DNA of 64,000 bases from Artemia franciscana (lineage: Eukaryota > Arthropoda > Branchiopoda > Anostraca > Artemiidae): positions 62,276,150 to 62,340,149 of the forward strand of contig NC_088866.1 in assembly GCF_032884065.1 (NCBI RefSeq), given 5' to 3'. A program made the translations under genes and the position numbers. The notes below the pieces were generated by a model. The model was not told the DNA's origin and made no database searches. It saw only the letters and a list, made by a program, of their open reading frames with translations. Below, in pieces: positions 55,201 through 64,000 of this stretch. Each line of letters opens with the position of its first letter. Positions within the stretch are counted from its first letter, which is position 1.

Positions 55201-58200
55201 GTTGTGCGTCCTAGTCAATACCTCGCTCTTTACACTACAGCTTGAATTTTGTCTCAATTCCTTAAAAATGACCCCTGAATTACAAAGGTCGTAGAATAAA
55301 TAGTTGAATTACTAAAAATACTTTAGCGTAAAGATTGAGGTAATATATACGTAATAACTATGTTAGTTTAAAGTTTTTATATTTATTTTCTCATTGTCTT
55401 TTTAAATAATGCTAGAGAATCCTGACCCCCCTCATGGAAATTATCTTCCCTCATGATAAATTCCTCCATGGAAAGATCCTCCAACGCACTCCCCCCCCAG
55501 CGTGAAAAAAATCTCCCTCAAAACGTCTGTGCACTCCCCAATAAATATTGCTATATGTAAACAATGATCAAAGTTTGTAACTTGCAGCCCCTCCCCCGGG
55601 GACTGTGGGGGATCAAATCGTCCCCAAAGACATAATTATTAGGCTTTTCGAATATGCTGAATGGCTATCTCAAAATTTTAACAAAATGCCTATCTCAAAA
55701 ATTTGATCCGGTGCCATTGGGAAAAAATGAGCGTGGGAGGGGGCCTAGGTGCTCTCCGATTTTTGTTCACTTAAAAAGGGCACTCGAACTGTTAATTTGC
55801 GCTGGAATTAGCCCTCTCACGACATTCTAGGACCACTGGGTTGATACGAACACCCCTGAAAAAAAAACAAAAAAAAACGCATCCGTGATATTTCTTGTGG
55901 CAAAAAATACAAAATTCCGTGTTTATGTAGATAGGAACTTGAAACTTCTATACTATGATTTTCTGATATGTTGAATCTGATTGTGTGATTTTCATTAAGA
56001 TTCTGTGACTTTTAGGTGGTCTTTTCTTTGTTTTCTAAAATAAGGCAAATTTTCTCAGGCTCTTAACTTTTGATGGGTAAGATTAAACTTGATGAAACTT
56101 AATGAAACTTAAATATTTAAGATCAGCCTAAAAATACGATTCTTTTGATGTATCTATTGGTATCAAAATTCCGTGTTTTAGAGTTTTGGTTACTATTGAG
56201 CCGGGCCGCTCCCTACTACAATTTGTTACCACGAACTGTTTGAAAAATACAGAAATGAAAAGGGATTTCGGACGATGTTGACGTTTTAGAGGATCTTTAA
56301 CTAGGTCAACAATTGTTCTTTAAAAAATAAGGTTGTTTTTATGAGACACCAGCATTAAGGACGAGCTGGAAAACGTCTGTTTGTAAATCCTTTCACCCTT
56401 CAAGGATAAACTTAGGGGATTTCTATCGGTCTCTATTGGGTCCAATGGCGTAAAATGGGAGCCTAGAGTCCTCCTCCTTGAGTTTGAAAATATCTTTATG
56501 GAGATATTTTCATTGAGAAGGCCCTTTTCGGTAGTGTTGGGCAATAATTTGATGAAACGATACATTGATATTTTTACTTTCAATATTCGATAGTCGATAT
56601 ATTTTTATATTTCTGATCAGTTTTTTGCTCAGATTAACTTTGATTCAAGAACAAAAATTGTAACCAAAGAGAGTTTTTTACAATTTTCCCTCCTCAATAA
56701 CGCGCTCTTCACGCCTCGATCAAATCCAATTGTCCGCTTCGATCCAATTTTTTACTTTGACTCAGCATTTTTTGCTTTAATTTTGGTCAGGAGGCCGGGG
56801 GGGGGGCATAAGTAACCTTGCCCCGGGCACCACCCTAGGAGCGGCTCTGGCGTTAACCTGACTCTTCTTTGTGGTAATTTCTTCTTGTTTTAAGTTTGAC
56901 TGTGTTATCTATTAACAGTGGTTCTTGTTCTTTTGAAGTTTGACTTACCATTTACTTTATATCCTCTCGTTTTTGGTGTTATGAAGCTCTTTACTTTTCT
57001 TAAAAAAATTCTTACTCGGAGAAAATTGAATTCCATTAAAATTGAATTTTGGATTGTTCTTAAATTATAAAACATATGCACAGGTGTTAGTGTCGGGTGA
57101 TGATTTAATTAAAAGATATATCGATATTTTCACTTTCGATATTCGATATATCGATTTCGATATCTCTGATCAGTTTTTGTTCGAATTAACTTAATGTTTT
57201 GCCAAACTTCAAAATTAAAAGTGTATAGAGAGTACTTCCCACAATTTTTTCCAAATTTCGAATAAAATACAAAAACACTTCCATTACATGAATGAAAATT
57301 GCAAAAACACCGATTTGGAATTACTCGAGATCAAGATAACGAAAAATAGATACTGTATATTTTGGAAAATCAGCAACATGTCAATATTTTTCCCTGAATA
57401 TTGGTTCTGCTTTTCAGTGATTAGATAAACATAGAATGAGTTTTGTTCTAACTGAAAGGAAATGGCGACATTAAAACTTAAAATAACAGAAATTGTTCCA
57501 CATATGAAAGAGATCACCCATCCTCAATACCTCACTTTTCACGGCAAAGTTTCTCTTTCTATTAAATTAAAAAAAAAACTTGTTGTTTTAACTGAAAGTA
57601 AGGAGCGACACTAAAACATAAAACGAACAGAAATTACTTCGTATATGAAAGGGGCTGCTTCCTCATCAACGCCTCGCTTTTTACGATAAAGTTTGACTCT
57701 TTCTCTCAACTCTTCTTTTTAAAACAGTTAACAACTTTAGCGTAAAGAGCGGGGCATTGATGAGGAAGCAGCCCCTTTCATATACGAAGTAATTTCTGTT
57801 CGTTTTAAGTTTTGATGTCGCTCCTTACTTCCAGTTAAAAAAAACTTGTTTTTTCATTTAATTTCTGAACGTTTTTGAATCAATATATGTTTTGATTTTG
57901 GCTCTCCGTAGAGGAATAATTAAAACAAAATTTGCATATTCATTTTTTTCTTGGCTAAATGGCTTTCTCATAGTTTTGATCGAATGATTCTGAGAAAAAA
58001 AGAGCGGGAGAGGAAGCCTGGTTGCCTTCCAATTTTGTGGCTACTTAAAAAGGCAACTAGAATTTTTAATTAATTAATTTTAATAAATTAGCTTACGTAA
58101 CGAACTTTTGTATCCTCATGTTTTTATTACGTATATGAGGGGGTTCACCCCCTCGTCAGTACCTCACTCTTTACAATAAAGCTTAAATTTTGTCCCAATT

Positions 58201-61200
58201 CACTAAGAATGGCCCCCTGAATCACAAAAGCCGTAGAATAAATAACTGAAATTACTAAGAATACTTTAGCGTAAAGAGCGAGGTATTTGGAGGAGGTGAA
58301 CCCATCATATGCGCAATAATTTCTGTTCGTTTTAAGTTTTAATGCTGCTCCTTACTTCCAGTTGAAAAATTTCATATTTATTTTTTCATTGTTTTTTTTT
58401 TTAATAATGCTAGAAAATCCTGCGCTCCCTTCATGGAAATTTTCTTCCCCCAGGACAAATTCCTCGATGGAAAGTTCTCCCAACATATCCTCCTCTTCTC
58501 AACCCCTCCCCCAACCAAAATATCCCCTTGAAAATGCTGTACACTTCCCAATAATCATTTCAATATATAAGCACTGGTCAAAGTTTGTGACTTGTAGCCC
58601 CTCCCACGGGGACTGCGGGGGAGTAAGTCGTCCCCAAAGACATAGTTATAAGGCTTTTCGACTACGCTGAATAAAAAGGCTATCTCAGAATTTTGATCCG
58701 TTGACTTTGGAAAATAATTAACGTGGGAGGAGGCCTAGGTACCCTCTAATTTCCTTGGTCACTTAAAAGGGCACTAGAACTTTTCATTTCCGTTAGAATG
58801 AGTCCTCTCACAACATTCTAGGACCACTGGGTCGATACGATCACCCCTGGGAAAAAAAAAAAAAAAAAACAAATAAACACGCATCCTTGATCTGCCTTCT
58901 GGCAAAAAATACAAAATTCCACATTTATATAGGTAGGAGCTTGAAACTTCTACAATAGGGTTCTCTGATACGCTGAATCTGATGGCGTGATTTTCATTAA
59001 GATGCTATGACTTTACGGGGTGTTTCCCCCTGTTTTCTAAAATAAGGCAAACTTTCTCAGACTTGTAACTTTTGATGGGCCAGACTAAACTTAATGAAAC
59101 TTATATATTTGAAATCAGCATTAAATGTGATTCTTTTAATGTAACTATTGGTATCTATTTCTTAGAGTTTTGGTTACTATTGAGCCGGGTCGCTCCTTAC
59201 TACAATCGTCACCACGAACTGTTTGAATTTAGAAATGTCCTTACTTTAATTCAACGGCGCTTGTGTTTCAGGAAATGTTGTTAAAGAAAAACAAAAAGTT
59301 ATGATTTGTGCAAAGAGAGAGGTATTGAGGAGGATGATCTCCCTCTTATGCAGGATAATTCATATCTGTTTTAAGCTTTAGTATTGCTCCTTACTTTTCG
59401 AAAGTAAGTAAGTTAATAAGTAAGAAAGTAAGTAAGTACGTTTCATCCCTATTTTGAACTGTTTTACTTTCGTCATGAAAAGGCAGTGTTGTTTTCGAAG
59501 TTATGTCCTTACTTTTAGGAGAAAAAATTGGTTCTTTATTTAATTTCCGATTGTTTTTCAAATATTACCAGAAAATCTGCCTTTTTTCTCCATGAAAATT
59601 GCTCCTCCGAAGTAAGCTCCTTCTGCGTAAAATTCCCCTTCCTCCAATAAATTTTATTGCTGTTGAGAATTCCCCAAGAAAATTTCTTACAGACAATTTC
59701 ACTTGGAAAATTCTTTTGAGCCTATTTTCGTGTGGAAAAAAAGAAGTCGTTTTTCAAATCATACCAGAAATCCTCCCTCCGTGAAAAATTTTTTTGAAAA
59801 TTTTCCCTTCCACTATCTTAATGAAAAATTTCTCCTACGTAAGGTTTTCCCCATGAATCGAAAGTAAGTCAAATAAAACATTTTCGTATAAGAATTCTTG
59901 TAAATTTCCCAATGTGTAGTTTCCTTTGGAAAGTCCACCCCGAGAAACTTCCCTCCCACGGACAAATTTACAACTGTAAAAGGAAATTTGAACTAGATCT
60001 AAAGACGCTAAGTACCTGTACATTATCAAAAGAACGTATTTCAAGAATCGATTTGGGTACAAAGTTAAAACTTTCAGAGAATATTTAAAAAGAAAGATCA
60101 TCTAACCAAAAGGCAAGATGTTCACGCTATTACTAAATACCACTTCAACTAATCTTTTTATTGCAACTGTTTGTAGAACTAAGAGCATTGAGATGAAAAT
60201 TTCAAGAAGTGTATGAACAAACAGGTTATCAAAAGGACATATCAGAAATGTCATAGCAATGGCTATTTGTATTAAATTAAAACTCCGAAAACTTAATGAG
60301 AGGGATGTTGAACTGACCAAAAGATACTATTACAACTGTGCCTAAGGGTATTAAGTTAAAATTTTCAAAGATTTTTTTTTGGTGGGGAGAGGTACACTTA
60401 ATGACAACACGTCATCTGTGTGCACGCTGTCAAAAGGGCGTAACAGCAATATTTTTGGAACAATTGGGAATTTTCACCAATTGTAAGGGGCCCAACCTAA
60501 GCACCGTAGAACTGACTTAGTTTTACCGAGAAGCTTGCTTCTTTCAGATAACTGACATCTGACCTTCTAGCTCTTATGAGTCTCACTGTTTCTACCAATC
60601 ATTATTTGTATAAACTGCAACATTTGGGCTCTTTATACATTTAATTAAAATACTTTAATAAAAATAAAAGAATAGAAAATCTAATGGGAGCTAATTTGTC
60701 CGACAGAATTTTGCTTTGGAGACATGCTCCTGTCATTAATGCCATCATCTGTTTGGTGGAAGTTTTGAAAACACTATTTTTCAAAACCTTTTGTTCCATC
60801 CGGTCCTCTTAGCTGCCTAATTATAATAGCTTTGGGATTGGAATATGGCTCTTCTCTCTTGTAGTTTGCACCTTTTCTGCACAGTGGCACATACACATTG
60901 GTGACAGCGACTTCGTCGTGGTTGTCGACGATTGATTTTTCTATTAAACTGTCTTTTTCTGTCACAACATCTATTTCTCTGCATCTGAAGTGTTATCTCC
61001 GACACCCGTTTATAGCACTGGAAGGAGGATCTTTTTCTGAGCTAAGGTTTGATCACGCCCCCGCCAACTATCTGATGATGAGCCTTGGACAGAATTTTGC
61101 CGCATTTTTTCTGCAACATTTCTTCTTCGTATTTTCGAGAGGTGCTGCCACTCTCATCCTGAACACCACTAGAAGGATGCTCTTTCCTTTATCTCAACTT

Positions 61201-63181
61201 TGTACCATACTGCAACCAATCATCTGAAGATGCTTCTTAATCCTGGCTCACTTTTTTTCACCCATGGGCACAATTTCATTGTGGCTTAAATGTAAATTTT
61301 CGTTTTGAGCCTCATTTTTGTTGGAATTCTTGTAAAAATTGTGGCCTTTGGTACAATCCAATTTCTTGTTATTTTGAGTTTCCACCGTTTTTCTTCTCGG
61401 CTCCATTAGAATTATTTTTTTCAGAGGTATCATTTTGTTTTTCCTTGCTCATATCGTTGATGACTAACATTTTTTTGATACACTTTGTCTTTTCCTTTTT
61501 AACAACAGTTAAAATCATTTCTTAATAATATTTCTTAATCAAATATATTAAATAAGATGCTGGAAGTAATTGTCATTCGATTTACGTCTATATTCAAGGT
61601 CGTAATATGATTGGGTCAGTATGACTTCAGCCTTTTAGAAGACCAGAAATTATGCAAATTTTCAATCCATTTATTTTAATGTATCCCCCTTACCCATCCA
61701 TACAAAATTCTATATCTCAACGATTATTGAAATTTGTAGCAAATATAAGCAGCAAGCTAAAATATTAATTTGTATGCAAAAAAAATTCTGAAATATTTCT
61801 TTTTATTAACAAATAGAAAAAATAAAGTTAATCAAAGACGAAACAAAAATAATTTTAGAAAAACGTTGTCGAACAAATAAGTTTTCCAATGAAACACAAA
61901 AAAGCTGGCAGTAAGCCAAAGACGAGCAAAAGTAAGTTAAAATAACAATAATTTCAACCTAAAACAAACACAATTCATTACTCATTAATAAATGAGATCC
62001 AAAACGACAGAAAATACAATGAATGACAAAATCAAACTTAAACTAAAAAAGAAACCTTTACAAACAGAGGTAGGATTAACCATCGACCCCTTCTCCCTCC
62101 AAGCCTTCCAAAAACCGGAGTCATTTAAGCTTTGCTAAAACCATGATGTATTTTGAAGTTTTTTCTTTTACAACGTTAATAGAATACTTTCATTACTTCT
62201 TTTCAGTTAACTTAGTAATTGTTATGATTTTCTTTCTTTTTCGTTATAAGTTGAGACAAGTAAAAGAACACTGCTTGAAATAAAAACTGTTTTTAATTAA
62301 GTGCAAATGACACTCTGTCCGAAGAATGAGAAGGTATTAGCCGGAGGGGGGAAACCTCAGAAGTGGAGGGGGGAAACCGGGGAAGTTGCCCTTTGCGCCG
62401 TAACTCACGGGTGCCCCGGCTTAGGAATTGTCCACTGTGATCCAATTTTTTACTTTGATTCAGAGTTTTTGCTTTAATTTGAGTTTGGAGGGGGCAATGT
62501 AATTCTTCTTGCCCCGGGCATCACCAACCCTAGGAGCTGCTCTGTCGTTAACCTTACTCTTATTTGTGGTAATTTCTGTTCGTTTTAAGTTTGAGTATAT
62601 TATCTATTGATAGTGGTTCCTGTTCTTTTGAAGTTTGAATTATTATTTACTTTATTTCTGCTCGTTTTTTGCCTTATGAAGCTCTTTACTTTCATTTGAA
62701 AAATTCTTTCGAAAAAAGTTAATTCTTTTAAAATTGAATTCTCGACTTGTCTTAAACTATTAAAGATATGTATGGGTGACTTCGGTATATTCATAAAAAA
62801 ATGGAAAAAGACGACAAATTTTCCGCTTACCCCCAGATATTGATAAAAACATTTTGCTCCCTCTCCTAAATTTTAGTGAATTGACACCATTAATGGGGAA
62901 TGTGTTTTTTTTAGATTTTGAATGAAACATAATCCTTTGAAACTGTTTCAGAATGTAGCAGACTTGAAGAAACTCAAATCGGTGGGGATATGTACAGTCA
63001 AGGGCGTTCAGATGAATACCAAGAAAAGGCTATGCAATATCAAAGGACTGTCAGAGGCTAAAGTAGACAAGATTAAAGAAGCGTGCTTGAAAGTATTTCA
63101 ATCTGGATTTGTCACGGCTCGTATTGTCAATGAAAAGAGAAAACAAGTTTTTAAAATATCAACGGGCAGCTCAGAGTTTGA
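52153..63181 (+). CDS. DMC1: DMC1 meiotic recombinase, N-terminal part (exons 1-2), gene continues past the window
   Basis: DMC1 is the meiosis-specific RecA/RAD51-family recombinase that forms filaments on single-stranded DNA and drives strand exchange between homologues. Exons 52153-52248 and 62952-63181 join in phase 0 to give 108 residues plus two bases of the next codon. The acidic N-terminus (EEESYFQDIDCLQSHGIN) is followed by the helix-hairpin-helix N-terminal domain: VADLKKLKSVGICTVKGVQM, CNIKGLSEAKVDKIKEA, then FKISTGSSEF, which precedes the LLGGG and Walker A region. DMC1 rather than RAD51 is indicated by the EEES.FQDID start and NVADLKKLKSVGIC. The ATPase core is not in the window. 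No defect seen. Confidence 0.94.
54033..54135 (+). repeat. isolated module of the palindromic repeat
   Basis: Diverged single arm: GAAAGTAAAGAGCAACGC, AACTTAAAACAAATAGAAAT and CTCTTTACAC in the family order. No partner arm nearby. Confidence 0.6.
54136..54856 (+). other. unassigned DMC1 intron 1 sequence
   Basis: AT-rich, with no recognisable gene; the frame at 54305-54523 is lysine/tyrosine-rich as expected by chance. Confidence 0.5.
54857..56233 (-). mobile_element. TCAAACAG palindromic repeat, copy G
   Basis: Reverse-oriented copy. Its 5' TC is at 56233-56232, followed on the minus strand by AAACAGTTCGTGGTAAC. The 3' palindrome has arms about 54890-55005 and 55035-55085, the second arm cut short where it joins the other module. 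The body shows CTAGGACCACTGGGTTGATA at 55828-55847. Several stops interrupt the reading frame shared by copies C and H. Confidence 0.85.
56234..56729 (+). other. unassigned DMC1 intron 1 sequence with half of a direct repeat
   Basis: 56535-56648 (GTGTTGGGCAATAATTTGAT, ATATTCGATAGTCGATATAT, TCTGATCAGTTTTT) is repeated in diverged form at 57088-57205. No coding signal. Confidence 0.55.
56730..57070 (+). repeat. dispersed repeat, copy 1 in DMC1 intron 1
   Basis: Aligns along about 340 bp with 62440-62780: GATCCAATTTTTTACTTTGA, TTGCCCCGGGCA, ACCCTAGGAGCGGCTCTG (ACCCTAGGAGCTGCTCTG in the other), TTCTTTTGAAGTTTGA and TATGAAGCTCTTTACTTT. A partial third copy is at 48060-48180. Class unknown. Confidence 0.75.
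57451..57555 (+). repeat. isolated module of the palindromic repeat
   Basis: A single diverged arm (AACTGAAAGGAAATGGCGAC, AACTTAAAATAACAGAAATT, CATATGAAAGAGATCACCC) lies just left of copy H. Confidence 0.65.
57561..59226 (-). mobile_element. TCAAACAG palindromic repeat, copy H (full length)
   Basis: Full-length reverse copy, about 1.67 kb, with the 5' TC at 59226-59225 and the 3' end near 57561 (ATTAAA in plus sense). The 3' palindrome has arms about 57590-57715 and 57725-57843, nearly identical and meeting across about 30 bp. The second palindrome lies at about 58090-58360. A 102-codon frame at 58362-58670 corresponds to the one in copy C. Confidence 0.87.
59227..60773 (+). other. unassigned DMC1 intron 1 sequence
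   Basis: 59265-59400 is another partial module of the palindromic repeat (GTAAAGAGCGAGG-like GCAAAGAGAGAGGTATTGAG). A (GTAA)n microsatellite is at 59403-59440. 59580-59970 has recurring TCCCCNTGAAAATT-like words, probably an old repeat. No gene seen. Confidence 0.5.
60774..61445 (-). pseudogene. SUZ-C domain gene relic (R3H/SUZ family-like), probable processed pseudogene
   Basis: The minus-strand frame ending at 60774 reads VTNVYVPLCRKGANYKREEP, then YSNPKAIIIRQLRGPDGTKGF and a stop two codons later. NP..IIR...GPDGT.GF at a C-terminus is the SUZ-C motif found in R3H/SUZ RNA-binding proteins such as SZRD1. Upstream, shifting frames give SSSDSWRGRDQTLAQKKILL, STSRKYEEEMLQKKCGKIL and an Asn/Lys-rich part (MSKEKQNDTSEKNNSNG) beginning near 61455. 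No introns and several frameshifts over about 670 bp suggest a retrocopy antisense within DMC1 intron 1. Alternatively it is a diverged terminal exon of an antisense gene. Confidence 0.45.
61446..62439 (+). other. unassigned DMC1 intron 1 sequence
   Basis: AT-rich. 61960-62120 has AAAACGACAGAAAATACAAT-like words resembling those at 45600-45850. No gene recognised. Confidence 0.5.
62440..62780 (+). repeat. dispersed repeat, copy 2 in DMC1 intron 1
   Basis: Partner of 56730-57070, in the same orientation, with indels and scattered substitutions. It ends about 170 bp before DMC1 exon 2. Confidence 0.75.
62952..63181 (+). CDS. DMC1: DMC1 coding exon 2
   Basis: 230 bp between acceptor CTGTTTCAG and donor GTGAGT (63182-63187). 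It encodes 76 codons, NVADLKKLKSVGICTVKGVQ through ISTGSSEF, and ends with GA, the first two bases of a codon that should read GAT/GAC (Asp) in the family. It contains the DNA-binding helix-hairpin-helix (KGLSEAKVDKIKEA). A longer open frame reaches back to 62922, but those ten codons are intron. Confidence 0.95.
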
Positions 63182-64000
63182 GTGAGTCTTTCTTTACATT
63201 TATATCTTTTCTTACCTTTGCTTTTTTACCTCTACGCATTTACCTTTTTTCACATTTACCTTTTCATTTGCCTTTTTTCATTTACATTTACCATATTTTC
63301 ATTTTCAGGCTTGTCCTTGTGATTATTCTTTAACACTATCCTTTTTAGTAACGGTTAATGCATTGAGCTACTGGATTTGAGTTCATTTAGTAATTAACTC
63401 CTTCCCTCAGCCCATCATGCTCAAATCGACATGTAGCCATTTTTTTTTACCAATTCTTTTACCAATCATTCTTTCAATTGGCACATAGAATTGCATATAG
63501 TTTTTTTTTCTCTTTTTAATGTAGGCTAATGATGCAGAAAATCAAATGTCCAACTTTTTGGCAGTATTTCTAAGGACCACCATTAGATAACAAAAAGTCA
63601 TAACTACAGTTTGACAAGATCGACCGAAGTAAGACATATAATCAGTTTTCTTATAAAAATATTTAATATTCTCACGATATCTTCAACAACTACCATCAGT
63701 TAAAAGAAAAAGAATTCTAAAGACAAAAAGAAACAAAAGATCTTTAATTTGACAAAATCAATCTTATCGTTTGTATAGATTAAGATAAGATTCAAGATAA
63801 TGTAAGATTTATTTCAAAAAGCCTTTGACCCAAAGGAACACTAAATATAGCCGAAAAAAAAAAGATCGAGGAACCGAATACAACTTTAAATAATACACAC
63901 CAAGAAAAGAGAAAAAAATTCAACAGACTCCAACATTTTAACCAACAAACAACAACCATGACAAAATTCAGTTCCTAAAAACAATAACAAGCTATCCCCT
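63182..64000 (+). other. start of DMC1 intron 2
   Basis: No LLGGG or Walker A (G-E-x-R-T-G-K) coding segment occurs before the right edge, so the next exon is beyond it. 63200-63310 is a pyrimidine-rich low-complexity stretch (CATTTACC and CCTTTT words). Confidence 0.8.

Larger units (their letters stand above)
52249..62951 (+). other. DMC1 intron 1, 10.7 kb
   Basis: Begins GTAAGT and ends CTGTTTCAG. It contains two copies of the palindromic repeat (54857-56233 and 57561-59226), pieces of others, two members of a dispersed repeat, and an antisense SUZ-C relic at 60774-61445. 52255-54032 holds nothing recognised apart from weakly repetitive GGCACA-rich sequence near 53050-53150, which resembles 50690-50800. 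Confidence 0.85.

Noticed and set aside
60898-61227. 109-codon plus-strand frame
   Set aside because: Antisense shadow of the SUZ-C-like sequence; no recognisable motif of its own.
62922-62951. Upstream ATG of the open frame containing DMC1 exon 2
   Set aside because: These ten codons are intron; homology begins exactly after the CTGTTTCAG acceptor.
1-64000. LTR retrotransposons, endogenous viruses, CRISPR arrays, rRNA genes
   Set aside because: No gag/protease/integrase motifs, long terminal direct repeats, regular spacer arrays or rRNA sequences were seen.

Overview
The window is nuclear DNA from an animal, very probably an arthropod or crustacean. It is AT-rich and intron-rich, packed with decayed transposable elements, and has no bacterial operons, rRNA or CRISPR. 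A brine-shrimp-like (Artemia) genome would fit the repeat style, but that is an impression, not a measurement. Two genuine protein genes are recognisable, both split by very long introns. SNU13 (15.5K/NHP2L1, a U4 snRNP and box C/D snoRNP protein) is complete on the minus strand from 40205 down to 23204, in four coding exons that join in phase to 129 residues. DMC1 (meiotic recombinase) begins on the plus strand at 52153; exon 2 is at 62952-63181 and the rest lies beyond the right edge.

Layout. 0-16 kb: plus-strand copies of a ~1.65 kb repeat that starts TCAAACAG and carries long palindromes, mixed with a 5' RTE-type LINE fragment, a LINE C-terminal fragment and a hAT transposase remnant. 16-23 kb: a tRNA-Arg-like pseudogene, a broken LINE, a mariner-like remnant and a ~0.5 kb tandem duplication just 3' of SNU13. 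23-40 kb: SNU13. Its 10.3 kb intron 2 holds a CR1/jockey-like LINE, a 3' RTE-type LINE and a pogo/Tigger-like pseudogene; intron 1 holds another LINE piece and foldbacks. 40.3-43.2 kb: a hAT element bounded by matching terminal inverted repeats and a perfect 8-bp target duplication, 128 bp upstream of the SNU13 start codon.

43-52 kb: intergenic, with a LINE, one minus-strand copy of the palindromic repeat, a 400-bp foldback and an unrecognised 181-residue ORF. 52-64 kb: DMC1 exon 1, a 10.7 kb intron with two more minus-strand copies of the repeat and an antisense, intronless SUZ-C-domain relic, then exon 2 and the start of intron 2.

SNU13 and DMC1 have no functional link; they are divergently oriented neighbours about 12 kb apart. 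The most notable unexplained element is the TCAAACAG repeat family, which has nested long palindromes, a conserved 5' end and one near-perfect recent snap-back. The best-supported mobile element is the hAT copy at the SNU13 promoter.
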